Assembly (NCBI RefSeq): GCF_002188635.1
Contig: NZ_NINX01000039.1
Span: forward strand, 62,001 to 126,000
Origin: Pigmentiphaga sp. NML030171
Lineage (GTDB): Bacteria > Pseudomonadota > Gammaproteobacteria > Burkholderiales > Burkholderiaceae_B
Direction: 5' to 3'
DNA length: 64,000 nucleotides
This document shows positions 19,661 through 28,290 of this stretch, piece by piece (position 1 is the stretch's first letter; the number at the start of each line of letters is the position of its first letter). The translations under genes were made by a program, and so were the position numbers. Under the pieces are notes generated by a model. That model saw nothing but the letters and a program-made list of their open reading frames with translations, had not been told where the DNA came from and did no database searches.

Positions 19661-20254
19661 CTATATCCAGAACAGGATGATGGTGAGCCCGGTCAGGGCG
19701 GCCATGGCGCGGTTGATCCGCAGCGCCACGCCGGGGCGGCGCAGCCAGGGTTTGAGCGCGGCGCCGAAGCCGACCCAGATCGCGATGCAGGGCAGGCCGA
19801 CCGCGACGAACACGAGGCAGATCACCAGCAGGTGGGACAGGTAGCCGCCGCCCGGCGGCGTGAATGCCGCTATGGCGGTGGCCGCGGCCAGCCAGGCCTT
19901 GGGATTGACGAACTGGAAGACCACGGCCTGGAGCAGCGTGATGGGCCGGCTCGCGCGGGCCTCCTCCATTTCGGCGGCGCGCCACAATCTGGCGGCCAGC
20001 CACAGCAGGTAAAGGCTGCCTGCTGCCTTCAGCGCCAGCTGCAACCCGGGCTCCATTGCGAACAGCACGCCCAGCCCGGCTGCCACCAGCCACAGTTGCG
20101 CGATCATGCCCAGCGGGATACCCAGCATGTGCGGACAGGTGCGGCGAAAGCCGAACAGGAGGCCCGAGGACATCAGCATCACGTTGTTGGGCCCCGGCGT
20201 GATGGACATCACGCAGACGTAGCTGACCAGGCCGAGCAAAAGGCTGTTCTCCAT
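19661..20254 (-). CDS. LysE-family amino-acid/metabolite exporter
   Basis: The 197-residue inner-membrane protein of about six helices carries the family motif MSITPGPNNVMLMSSGLLFG near residue 20, and NPKAWL in the fourth helix region. LysE/RhtB proteins export amino acids or related compounds using the proton gradient. The ATG at 20254 gives the normal N-terminus of the family. It is followed by the NTF2-like gene after 5 bp. A second, damaged LysE gene lies head to head with it. The substrate is unknown. Confidence 0.86.
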   Translation of the reverse strand: MENSLLLGLVSYVCVMSITPGPNNVMLMSSGLLFGFRRTCPHMLGIPLGMIAQLWLVAAGLGVLFAMEPGLQLALKAAGSLYLLWLAARLWRAAEMEEARASRPITLLQAVVFQFVNPKAWLAAATAIAAFTPPGGGYLSHLLVICLVFVAVGLPCIAIWVGFGAALKPWLRRPGVALRINRAMAALTGLTIILFWI

Positions 20255-20265
20255 CGTGCTTCTTC

Positions 20266-20913
20266 GTGCCGGGATCGCGGGACGGATCCCCGTTGCGCAT
20301 TCTGGCCCGCGGTGCCCGGCGCCGGCCAGCGAGATTTTTTCAGGCGGCGTTGAGTTTTGCGGCGCGCCGGGGTTCGCTCTCGCAGGGGCCGCGCGCCGGG
20401 CTGGTTTCGCTGGGCGGCGTGGCCCTGGGCTTCGTGTTCTACATGCTGTGCGCGGCACTGGGCATCACCGCCCTGGTCATGGCGGTGCCCTATGCCTACG
20501 ATACGTTGCGCGCGGGCGGCGCGATCTACCTGCTCTACCTGGCATGGCAGGCGGTCAGGCCGGGCGGGCGTTCGCCGTTCCAGGTGCGCGAGCTGCCACG
20601 CGACGGCCCCGGCAAGCTGTTCGCGATGGGTTTCCTGACCAATCTGCTGAACCCGAAGATCGCGGTGATGTATCTGTCGCTGCTGCCACAGTTCATCCGG
20701 CCCGAGCAGGGCAGCGTGCTGGCGCAGTCCTTCGCCTTCGGCGCCACGCAGATCGCGATCAGCATCAGCATCAACGCCACGGTGGCCATCATGGCTGGCT
20801 CGATCGCCACCTTCCTGGCGCGCCGCCCGCTGTGGCTGGTGGTGCAACGGTGGCTGATGGGCACGGTGCTGGCGGGGCTGGCCGTGCGCATGGCCACCGA
20901 GGCACGCCGCTAG
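20266..20913 (+). pseudogene. 5'-truncated LysE-family exporter
   Basis: Homology to LysE exporters begins only at about 20373 (SLSQGPRAGLVSLGGVALGF) and then runs to the end, with NLLNPKIAVMYLSLLPQF and a normal C-terminus. The first 30 or so residues, including the first membrane helix and the essential TPGPN motif, are missing. The reading frame upstream is arginine-rich and unrelated. The divergent LysE gene starts only 12 bp from the first ATG of this frame, so there is no room for the missing part. A deletion joining the two genes is the simplest explanation. Confidence 0.68.
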
Positions 20914-20934
20914 CGGGCAGCCCCGGCGGAAGGA

Positions 20935-22839
20935 CTACCTGCCCGGAGGCATCGGCGCATCGGCCGGATCCTCGACCAGCGAGTCCGGATCGGCCAGCCA
21001 GTCCTCGTCGTCGGCGCGGCGCAACGCATTGCCGTCCAGCAACAGGCCCTTGGTCAGTTCCAGGGCCTGCTTCTCGAACAGCCGGCGATAGACGCCGTCC
21101 TCGATGCGGATCAGCGCCTCGTGCGTGCCTTCCTCGACGACGCGGCCCTTGTCCATCACCAGCAGGCGGTCGAGCGCGCGGACGGTGGACAGCCGGTGCG
21201 CCACGACCAGCGTGGTGCGGCCTTCCATCAGGCGTTCCATGGCCTGCTGGATCAGCACCTCGCTTTCGCTGTCCAGGCTGGAGGTGGCCTCGTCCAGGAT
21301 CAGGATGGGCGCATCGGCCAGGAAGGCGCGAGCCAGCGCGACGCGCTGGCGCTCGCCGCCGGACAGCTTGACGCCGCGCTCGCCCACCAGGGTCTCGTAG
21401 CCGTGGGGCAGGGCCATGATGAAGTCATGGGCGCTGGCCAGTCGCGCGGCGCGCTCGATTTGAGCGCGCGTGGCGTCAGGCCGGGCATAGGCGATGTTCT
21501 CGGCCAGCGAGCGGTGGAACAGGATGGGTTCCTGCTGCACGATGGCGATCTGCTGGCGCAGCGAGGCCTGGCGCACGGCGGAGATATCCTGGCCGTCGAT
21601 GGTGATGCGGCCGCCGCTGACGTCGTACAGGCGCTGGATCAGCTTGATGAACGTCGTCTTGCCCGAACCGGAGTGGCCGACCAGGCCAACCCGCTGGCCC
21701 GGCGCGATCCGTATCGAGAAGTCGCGGTAGAGCGGCGTGTCGTGGGTGCCGTAGCGGAAGTCCACGTGCTCGAAGCGGATCTCTCCGGGGCCGATGGCGA
21801 TGTCCGGCGCCCCCGGGCGGTCCTCGATGCCCAGCGGCTGGCGTTCCAGCGCGACCAGCTCTTCCATGTCGTTGATGGAGCGTTGGAGGTTGCGGATGTC
21901 CATGCCCACGTCGCGCAGGTAGCCTTGCAACATGAAGAAGGTCGTCAGCGCGAAGGTGATGTCGCCCACGCTGGCCTGCCCGCGCGACCACAGCAGCAGC
22001 GCCGTGCCCAGGATGGCGGCCTGCATCAGCACGAGCATCGCGCCCTGGACGCCGCCGTTGATCGTGCCGCGCACCCAGGTGCGCCGGGTACGCATGCGCC
22101 ACTTGCGGATCACCCGCGCCAGGCGGGTTTCCTCGCGGTCCTCGGCGCCGAAGGCCTTGACCACCGCGTTGCAGGTGATGGAGTCGGCCAGCGCGCCGCC
22201 CATGCGCGTGTCCCAGGCGTTGGCCAGGCGCGCGGCGGGCGCGACGAAGCCGAGCGACAACATGACCGTCAATGCCACGTACAGCAGCGATCCCAGGCCG
22301 ATGACCGCGCCCATCAGCGGCCAGGTGGCGCCCAGCAGGACGGTCGCTCCCGCCAGCATGACCAGGGACGGCAGCAGGGCGACCAGCAGCGTGTCGTTCA
22401 GGAGGTCGAGCGCCCACATGCCGCGCGTGATCTTGCGCACGGTGGAGCCGGCGAAGCTGTTGGCATGCCAGTCGGTCGAGAAGCGCTGCACGCGATGGAA
22501 GGCGTTGCCCGCGATCTTGCTCATCATCTTGAGCGTGAGGAAGGTCAGGCTCAGGAATACCACCTGGCGCAGCAGCGTGGCGCCCACGCCCAGCGCGGCC
22601 AGTATCCAGAATGCGGTGATGGCGGCCTGCCAGGCCGCCGTGTCGCTGGCTGCGCCGGAGGCCACGGCATCGACCAGGCGGCCGGCGTACAGCGGCGTCA
22701 CGACACTGGCCAGCGTGGACAGCAGGACCGCGACGATGATGGTCAGGATGCGCCAGGGCTGTTCGGCCCAGTGGCGAAAAGTGAAGCCAAGGACGTCCTT
22801 GTAGGACTGTCCGCGGAAGTCGAGTTTCTTCGATGCCAT
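20935..22839 (-). CDS. ABC exporter, fused membrane and ATPase domains (ABCB/MsbA type)
   Basis: The 634-residue half-transporter has six membrane helices in residues about 30-320 and a nucleotide-binding domain in about 355-590. Walker A (GHSGSGKTTF), the Q-loop region (IAIVQQEP), signature (VKLSGGERQRVALARA), Walker B (ILILDEATSSLDSES) and the H-switch (VVAHRLSTVRALDR) are all intact. It should act as a homodimer exporting a lipid, peptide or drug. ATG at 22839 was chosen; an in-frame ATG at 22915 is possible and neither has a strong ribosome site. A small ORF with a strong one lies about 145 bp upstream (22983-23033). Confidence 0.9.
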   Translation of the reverse strand: MASKKLDFRGQSYKDVLGFTFRHWAEQPWRILTIIVAVLLSTLASVVTPLYAGRLVDAVASGAASDTAAWQAAITAFWILAALGVGATLLRQVVFLSLTFLTLKMMSKIAGNAFHRVQRFSTDWHANSFAGSTVRKITRGMWALDLLNDTLLVALLPSLVMLAGATVLLGATWPLMGAVIGLGSLLYVALTVMLSLGFVAPAARLANAWDTRMGGALADSITCNAVVKAFGAEDREETRLARVIRKWRMRTRRTWVRGTINGGVQGAMLVLMQAAILGTALLLWSRGQASVGDITFALTTFFMLQGYLRDVGMDIRNLQRSINDMEELVALERQPLGIEDRPGAPDIAIGPGEIRFEHVDFRYGTHDTPLYRDFSIRIAPGQRVGLVGHSGSGKTTFIKLIQRLYDVSGGRITIDGQDISAVRQASLRQQIAIVQQEPILFHRSLAENIAYARPDATRAQIERAARLASAHDFIMALPHGYETLVGERGVKLSGGERQRVALARAFLADAPILILDEATSSLDSESEVLIQQAMERLMEGRTTLVVAHRLSTVRALDRLLVMDKGRVVEEGTHEALIRIEDGVYRRLFEKQALELTKGLLLDGNALRRADDEDWLADPDSLVEDPADAPMPPGR

Positions 22840-22982
22840 TTGCGACAGCCCCGGCTCGCGGTGGAGCGGGGTCTCCAAAGTCGGAACAGGAAACGGACGG
22901 GCCATCGCGCGCTTGTGGCGTGCGCAGGGCAGGAAACCGTCCGGGAGTGATTGCAGGCAGGAAAACCGCCCGCGGGGGCAAC

Positions 22983-23033
22983 CTAGAGGTGCCGGGGAGC
23001 CGGTCCGGAGACGACGATGCGCGTATTGATCAT
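22983..23033 (-). CDS. Candidate leader peptide upstream of the ABC exporter (16 aa)
   Basis: A 16-codon frame reads MINTRIVVSGPAPRHL and stops at TAG. It has the best ribosome-binding site in the neighbourhood: AGGAG is 7 nt before its ATG, whereas the exporter start 144 nt downstream has none that is convincing. GC-rich symmetrical sequence (CCCGCGGG, about 22970) follows the stop. This layout suits a translated leader regulating the exporter, but there is no known homolog I can name. Confidence 0.45.
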   Translation of the reverse strand: MINTRIVVSGPAPRHL

Positions 23034-23203
23034 TTTGCGTCTCCTGGATGGGTTGTGAAAGTGATGGCAAAAAGCCGAACATAAAGTCTAGCAGCCCGTG
23101 CCCGGGCGGGGCAATGGCGCAGGCGGGCGAATGTGGCCGCCGGCATACACTTGTGCTGCGGCATGGCCTGCCGGAACGAATGACTCCAGTTGCAGAGGTG
23201 GAC

Positions 23204-24097
23204 ATGAAGATAGCAGTGATGGGAGCCGGCGCGGTCGGCAGCTACTACGGCGCGATACTGGCCCGCGCCGGCCACGACGTGGTGCTGGTGGGCCGCGCCG
23301 CGCACGTGGAGGCGGTCCGGCGGCAAGGCCTCTTGCTGGAGACGAAGTCCTTTCAAGGCCACGTGCCGGCGCGGGCCAGCGAAGATCCCGCGGACGTCGC
23401 CGGCGCGAAACTCTTGCTGTTCTGCGTGAAGTCCACCGACACCGAGGACGCGGGCCGGCAGGTCGCCCCGCACCTGGATGCCGACGCCGTCGTGCTCAGC
23501 CTGCAGAACGGGGTCGACAACGCCGAGCGCCTGCAGGCCCTGCTGCCGCAGCCGGTGGTTCCGGCCGTGGTCTACGTGGCGGTGGAGATGGCGGGCGCGG
23601 GGCACGTGCGCCATCACGGGCGCGGCGAGCTCGTGCTGGGGCCGTCGCCCCGCAGCGACGAGGCGGCCGGTGTCCTGAGCGCCGCCGGCATCCCGGCCAC
23701 GGTGTCAGGCAATGCCATGGGCGAGCTCTGGGCCAAGCTCATCCTGAACTGCGCCTACAACGCCTTGTCGGCCGCGACGCAATTGCCCTATGGCCGGCTG
23801 GTGGAGGGCGAAGGGGTGCTGGACGCCATGCGCGACGTGGTGGACGAGTGCCTGGCGGTGGCGGCCGCCGCCGGCGTGGCGGTGCCGGGGGATACCTGGG
23901 AGGCGGTGCTGCGCATCAGCCGCACGATGCCTACGCAACTGTCGTCCACCGCGCAGGACCTCGCGCGCGGCAAGCCGAGCGAGATCGATCACCTGAACGG
24001 CTACATCGTCCGCAAGGGCGGCCAGCTGCGGGTGCCCACGCCGGCCAACCGCATGCTCCACAGCCTGGTGAAGCTGCTGGAGTCGCGCAGGGGCTGA
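23204..24097 (+). CDS. Ketopantoate reductase PanE/ApbA family protein
   Basis: The 297-residue protein starts with the NADP-binding motif MGAGAVGSYYGAILARAGHDVVLVGR. It contains the family segments FCVKSTDTEDA, LSLQNGVDNAE, the catalytic-lysine helix ELWAKLILNCAYNALSA, and the C-terminal PSEIDHLNGYIVRKGGQLRVPTPAN. The family reduces 2-dehydropantoate to pantoate in coenzyme A synthesis, but many members reduce other 2-oxoacids. Bacteria of this type often have several paralogs, so panE is not assigned. AGAGGTGG precedes the ATG at 23204. It is divergent from the ABC exporter. Confidence 0.87.
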   Translation: MKIAVMGAGAVGSYYGAILARAGHDVVLVGRAAHVEAVRRQGLLLETKSFQGHVPARASEDPADVAGAKLLLFCVKSTDTEDAGRQVAPHLDADAVVLSLQNGVDNAERLQALLPQPVVPAVVYVAVEMAGAGHVRHHGRGELVLGPSPRSDEAAGVLSAAGIPATVSGNAMGELWAKLILNCAYNALSAATQLPYGRLVEGEGVLDAMRDVVDECLAVAAAAGVAVPGDTWEAVLRISRTMPTQLSSTAQDLARGKPSEIDHLNGYIVRKGGQLRVPTPANRMLHSLVKLLESRRG

Positions 24098-24164
24098 GAT
24101 CGGCTCCGGGAACGGAACGTGCTGCCGGGCGGGGCTGCCCATGGACGTTATCCGGAGGTGAACG

Positions 24165-24497
24165 ATGAATGCCGTACCCAAGGAAATGCAGGTGTGCGTG
24201 GACGCCTGCCTGCGCTGCTACCAGTCCTGCCTGGGTTCCGCCATGAACCATTGCCTGGAGCGGGGCGGGGCGCACGTCGCGCCGCCCCATTTCCGCCTGA
24301 TGATGGCGTGCGCCGAGATATGCCGCATCGCCGCTCATTTCATGTTGATCGGCGTTCCGCAGCATCGCCACGTGTGCGCCGACTGCGCCTCGATCTGCCG
24401 GCAGTGCGCCGACAGCTGCGACGGCCTGGACGGCATGGACCAGTGCGCGGCCGACTGCCGTAGCTGCGCCGATGCCTGCGAGCGCATGGCGGCCTGA
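24165..24497 (+). CDS. Four-helix-bundle copper-binding protein (DUF326, Csp-like)
   Basis: The 110-residue protein has 14 cysteines in repeated CxxxC/CxxC spacings (CVDACLRCYQSC, CAEICR, CADCASICRQC, CDGLDGMDQC, CRSCADAC). These line the inside of a four-helix bundle in the copper storage protein family. No Tat or Sec signal is present, so it corresponds to the cytosolic Csp3-like type, which buffers many Cu(I) ions per subunit. Its ribosome site GGAGGTG lies 6 nt before the ATG. No copper exporter or CueR regulator is adjacent. Confidence 0.88.
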   Translation: MNAVPKEMQVCVDACLRCYQSCLGSAMNHCLERGGAHVAPPHFRLMMACAEICRIAAHFMLIGVPQHRHVCADCASICRQCADSCDGLDGMDQCAADCRSCADACERMAA

Positions 24498-24551
24498 GCC
24501 GGCGGCCCCGGGCGCCTTGGCGGGTGCCCGGCGCTTATCCTATGATTCCCC

Positions 24552-25490
24552 ATGCCAGAGCGTGCGGGCCGCCGGACCGCGCCTGGCGCGGGAGCGGGCG
24601 TGGTCCAGGACACTCCATCGACGAAGCGCGAGCACGACATCGCCGAAGCCTTCGGCAGGCCGGACAAGGGATGGAGGCGGTCGCTGTATGCGGTGATGTT
24701 CGAAACCGGCACGGCCGCCGGCAAGCGATTCGACCAGTTGCTGTTCGTGGCCATCCTGGCCAGCCTGGCCGTGATCATGGCCGACAGCGTGGCCTTCCTG
24801 TCGCAGCGCCTGGGCGGGCTGTTCGGCCCCCTCGAATGGGCCTTCACCGTCCTGTTCACGATCGAGTACGTGCTGCGGCTGCTGTGCGTGCGGCGCCCCT
24901 TGCGCTATGCGACCAGCTTCTACGGCGTGGTGGACCTGCTGGCCTTCCTGCCCACCTACGCGGCGCTGCTGGCCCCCAACCTGGCTTTCCTGATCGGCAT
25001 ACGCGTGCTGCGCCTATTGCGCATCTTCCGGGTGTTCAAGCTGCGCCTCTTCACCGAGGAGTACCTGATGATGGGCCGGGCGCTGCGCGCCTCGTCCCGC
25101 AAGATCATGGTCTTCCTGTCGGTGGTGCTGCTGATCGTGCTGGTCATGGGTACGATCATGTACGTGGTGGAAGGTCCGCGGTACGGCTTCACCAGCATTC
25201 CCGTGGGCGTCTACTGGGCGATCTCCACCATCGCCACGGTGGGGTTCGGCGACATCACGCCGCATACGGCGCTGGGGCGGTTCATCGCCTCGGTCATGAT
25301 GCTGCTGGGCTGGGGCATCCTGGCCGTGCCGACCGGTATCGTGACCATGGAGATGACGCTGGCCGAAAGCGCGCGGCGCCGGGCGGCGGCCCGTACCTGC
25401 CAGGCATGCCTGACGCCGGGCCTCGACCATGATGCGAACTATTGCAAGCACTGCGGCGCCGCGCTGGAGCCGGCGGGGCGCGAGCGCTGA
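24552..25490 (+). CDS. Voltage-gated potassium channel with C-terminal zinc ribbon
   Basis: The 312-residue inner-membrane protein has six helices. S4 (IRVLRLLRIFRVFKLRLF, about residues 150-167) carries arginines every third position as a voltage sensor. The pore loop holds the K+ filter TVGFGD at 229-234. After S6 the tail contains C283-x2-C286 and C298-x2-C301, a zinc-ribbon-like pair of knuckles that may gate or tetramerise the channel. KvAP-like bacterial channels are homologous. The ATG at 24552 was kept; the first 40 residues are variable. Confidence 0.88.
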   Translation: MPERAGRRTAPGAGAGVVQDTPSTKREHDIAEAFGRPDKGWRRSLYAVMFETGTAAGKRFDQLLFVAILASLAVIMADSVAFLSQRLGGLFGPLEWAFTVLFTIEYVLRLLCVRRPLRYATSFYGVVDLLAFLPTYAALLAPNLAFLIGIRVLRLLRIFRVFKLRLFTEEYLMMGRALRASSRKIMVFLSVVLLIVLVMGTIMYVVEGPRYGFTSIPVGVYWAISTIATVGFGDITPHTALGRFIASVMMLLGWGILAVPTGIVTMEMTLAESARRRAAARTCQACLTPGLDHDANYCKHCGAALEPAGRER

Positions 25491-25509
25491 GGCTCGGGCA
25501 CCCCGGCGC

Positions 25510-26517
25510 TCATTTCGCGTCGGGCGCGATGCCGTAGTAGCCGTAGGTGTCGGTGTAGCGGTTGCGCTCGCGCCGGTTCAGCCACAGGCGCATCAGCCAG
25601 CGCTTGCGTTCGTCCTCTTCCCAGTCCAGGAATTCGGTGCGCGAGTGCAGCGTCATGTGATTGTTCAGCCACTGTATGTCGCCGGGCAGGAACTCCATGG
25701 ACAGGCACAGTTCGGGTGATTCCGCGTAGTGATCGATCAGCTCCAGCAGCTTGCGGTGGCGCTCGGTCAGCGGCGGCGCGCCCTCGTAGCGCTGCGCCGA
25801 TTCGATGAAGTTGCGCAGGTACATCATGGACAGCTTGCCGTTGGTCCAGCCGCAGATGGACGTGACCCAGTAGGGCTGGCCGGTGACCGCGTTGCGCTCG
25901 CCCCGGTGGTCGAACCACAGTGGCTCGTACAGCAGCGGAATCATGTCGGGGTGGTCGCGCAGCAGCGCGTTGTAGATGCTGGTGGAACTGACCACCAGGC
26001 CGGCGCCGCCGGCCTTGGCGGTGCGCACGCACATCAGGCCGACGATGTCGGCGCCGTCCACGTGGAACGGGGCCGCGCGGTTGGTGTGGTAGAAGCGCGT
26101 GTTGGCATTGGTCTGCGGGTCGGCGCCGGCCGTGGTGTCGCGCACGTGGCCGAACAGCTCGCCGCGCGCGTTCTGCACCACCGCGTCGCCCAGGTATTGT
26201 CCCAACCCCCAGTAGGCGATGCTGCGCTCCTCCAGGCTCCAGTCTTCCACCGGCAGGCCGCGCCACATCTCGAAGCCGCGACCGTTCTCCAGTTCCTCGC
26301 CCAGCGCCGCCAGCCGGTCCGACAGGCCGGCCAGCGGGAAGTCCGCGCGCGAGATGGATTCCAGCGGCTTGCCCGTGGCCCGGGCGGCGGCGACCGCGCC
26401 GCGGATCTCGTCGACCTCGGCCGGCGACAGCGTGTAGATCCAGCTCTTGTCGGCCTCCATCTGGGGGCGGGTCCAGGCGCTGGGGCCGGTATAGGGCTGT
26501 TGCAGCATTTCCGTCAT
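25510..26517 (-). CDS. TauD/TfdA-family 2-oxoglutarate dioxygenase
   Basis: The 335-residue enzyme belongs to the TauD group of Fe(II)/2-oxoglutarate oxygenases. The Fe ligands are visible as H-x-D in APFHVDGADIVGLM (about residue 150) and a distal His in NNHMTLHSRTEFLDWEE (about 290), with an arginine in the C-terminal RWLMRLWLNRR. These enzymes hydroxylate a substrate carbon, often releasing sulfite or cleaving an ether. It is the last gene of the ABC importer operon, 31 bp after the permease, so it probably oxidises the imported compound. The substrate is unknown. Confidence 0.88.
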   Translation of the reverse strand: MTEMLQQPYTGPSAWTRPQMEADKSWIYTLSPAEVDEIRGAVAAARATGKPLESISRADFPLAGLSDRLAALGEELENGRGFEMWRGLPVEDWSLEERSIAYWGLGQYLGDAVVQNARGELFGHVRDTTAGADPQTNANTRFYHTNRAAPFHVDGADIVGLMCVRTAKAGGAGLVVSSTSIYNALLRDHPDMIPLLYEPLWFDHRGERNAVTGQPYWVTSICGWTNGKLSMMYLRNFIESAQRYEGAPPLTERHRKLLELIDHYAESPELCLSMEFLPGDIQWLNNHMTLHSRTEFLDWEEDERKRWLMRLWLNRRERNRYTDTYGYYGIAPDAK

Positions 26518-26548
26518 GGGTGGCTCCTGTGTGGGGTGGACGGAGGGC

Positions 26549-27448
26549 TCATCCGGCGATGGAGCCGGCGCGGGCGCGGCCCCTGAGGATGGGCCAGCCT
26601 ATGGTGGCGAGGACGAAGAGGCCGGTGACCAGCTTGAGGTCGGACGGCATCAGTCCGAAGGACAGCACCAGCGAACTGAGCTGGTAGTACAGCAGCGAGC
26701 CGACCACCGGCGCGCACAGCTGGCGCAGCAGCGTGCGGCGGCCGATGATGGCCTCGCCGATGATGAGCGCGGCCAGGCCGTTGATCAGCATGCCGAAGCC
26801 CATGTTGACGTCGCCGTAGCCCTGGCTCTGGGCCAGCAGCGCGCCCGCCGCGGCGGTGATGGCGTTGGCCAGCCCCAGGCCGAACACGATGTAGCGCGTG
26901 GAGTCGACCGCGAGCGCCGGCGCGAGCTGGCTGTTGGCGCCGACGCCGCGCAGGGCCAGGCCGACGTCGGTGTGCAGGCCCCACCACAGCAGCAGCACCA
27001 GCACGACCAGCGCCGCCAGCAGCAGTCCGCCCTGCAGCGCCAGGCTTTGCATGATGGCCGGGTCTATCCAGTCGTACAGGTTCGGCAGCCCGAACAGGGG
27101 GGTGTTGGGCTTGCCCATGACACGCAGGTCGACGCTCCACAGCATGGTGATGGTCAGGATGCCGGCCAACAGCGAATGGACGCGGAATTTCAGGTGGATC
27201 AGCGCGGTGACGGCGCCGGCCAGGAAGCCCGCGCCGGCCGCCGCCAGGGTGCCGAGGAGCGGATGCAGTCCCGCCGTGATCAACGCCGCGACCAGGCAGC
27301 CGCCCAGCGGAAAGGCGCCCTCGGCGGTCAGGTCGGGCACGTTCAGCAGCCGGAAGGGGATCATCACGCCCATGGCGACGAAGGCATACAGCAATCCCTG
27401 GACGGCCGTGATGGGGACGAGGTGATAGAAGGTGTTCAGGACTTCCAC
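26549..27448 (-). CDS. ABC importer permease, TrpY-like (COG4120)
   Basis: The 299-residue protein has about eight to nine membrane helices and the branched-chain-type permease fold, with NVPDLTAEGAFPLGG near residue 37 and the ATPase-contact region GLGLANAITAAAGALLAQSQGYGDVNMG near 210. It pairs with the ATPase (40 bp upstream) and the binding protein of the same operon. The uptake system is the uncharacterised TrpXYZ-like family (COG2984/4120/1101), which takes up tryptophan in streptococci. The ligand in this organism is unknown. Confidence 0.87.
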   Translation of the reverse strand: MEVLNTFYHLVPITAVQGLLYAFVAMGVMIPFRLLNVPDLTAEGAFPLGGCLVAALITAGLHPLLGTLAAAGAGFLAGAVTALIHLKFRVHSLLAGILTITMLWSVDLRVMGKPNTPLFGLPNLYDWIDPAIMQSLALQGGLLLAALVVLVLLLWWGLHTDVGLALRGVGANSQLAPALAVDSTRYIVFGLGLANAITAAAGALLAQSQGYGDVNMGFGMLINGLAALIIGEAIIGRRTLLRQLCAPVVGSLLYYQLSSLVLSFGLMPSDLKLVTGLFVLATIGWPILRGRARAGSIAG

Positions 27449-27488
27449 GTTCAGCTCCGTAGGGCGGCGGGCATGCGGGAGGACGCGT

Positions 27489-28274
27489 TCATGCGCTGGC
27501 CTGCAGCAGGATCTGGTCGTCGGCCTGGCCGAAACGCTGGACCAGGTCGTTGATGGTCAGGCGCGGCTTCTCGTCGCGGCCGATGTCCAGCTTGATGCGT
27601 CCGCACTCCATCATCAGCAGGCGGTCGCCATAGTCCAGCGCATGCGCCATGTTGTGCGTGATCATCAGGGTCGTCAGCCGCTGCTCGGCCACGATGCGGC
27701 GGGTCGCCTGCATGACGAGTTGCGCCGTGCGCGGATCGAGCGCGGCGGTGTGCTCGTCCAGCAACAGGATGCGCGGACGGTTCAGCGCCGCCATCAGCAG
27801 CGCGAGCACCTGCCGCTGGCCGCCCGAGAGCAGCCCGGCGGGCGCGCCCATGCGGTTTTCCAGGCCCAGGCCGAAGCGCGCGAGTTCGTCGCGGAAATGG
27901 GCCCGGTTGCGCGGATTGAGCGCCATGCGCAGTCCGCGCCGGCGGCCGCGCATGGCGGCGAAGGCCAGGTTCTCCTCGATGGACAGCGCGGGCGCCGTGC
28001 CGACCATGGGGTCCTGGAATACGCGCGAGACCCATTGCGCGCGCCGATGCACGGGCCAGGACGAGACATCGGTACCGTCGATGACGGTACGGCCGGCGCG
28101 CGGCCGCACCGCGCCGGCCAGCACGTTCAGCAAGGTGCTCTTGCCGGCGCCGTTGGTGCCCACCACGACACAGAAGCTGCCGTTCTCCAGGGCCAGGTCC
28201 AGTCGGTCGAGCGCGATGCGTTCATCCGGAGTGCCCGGATAGAACACGACGTCGACGGCTGCAAGCTCGATCAT
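27489..28274 (-). CDS. ABC importer ATPase, TrpZ-like (COG1101)
   Basis: The 261-residue nucleotide-binding subunit has Walker A (VGTNGAGKSTLLNVL, about residues 38-52), signature GLLSGGQRQVLALLMA and Walker B ILLLDEHTAALDP, followed by the H-loop MITHNMAHAL. The RKxR-like insertion RGRRRGLRMALN after the Q-loop is typical of this subfamily. It starts 16 bp after the binding-protein stop, with GGAG before the ATG. It energises the adjacent permease from the cytoplasmic side. Confidence 0.88.
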   Translation of the reverse strand: MIELAAVDVVFYPGTPDERIALDRLDLALENGSFCVVVGTNGAGKSTLLNVLAGAVRPRAGRTVIDGTDVSSWPVHRRAQWVSRVFQDPMVGTAPALSIEENLAFAAMRGRRRGLRMALNPRNRAHFRDELARFGLGLENRMGAPAGLLSGGQRQVLALLMAALNRPRILLLDEHTAALDPRTAQLVMQATRRIVAEQRLTTLMITHNMAHALDYGDRLLMMECGRIKLDIGRDEKPRLTINDLVQRFGQADDQILLQASA

Positions 28275-28290
28275 GAGGAACTCCGGCGCG

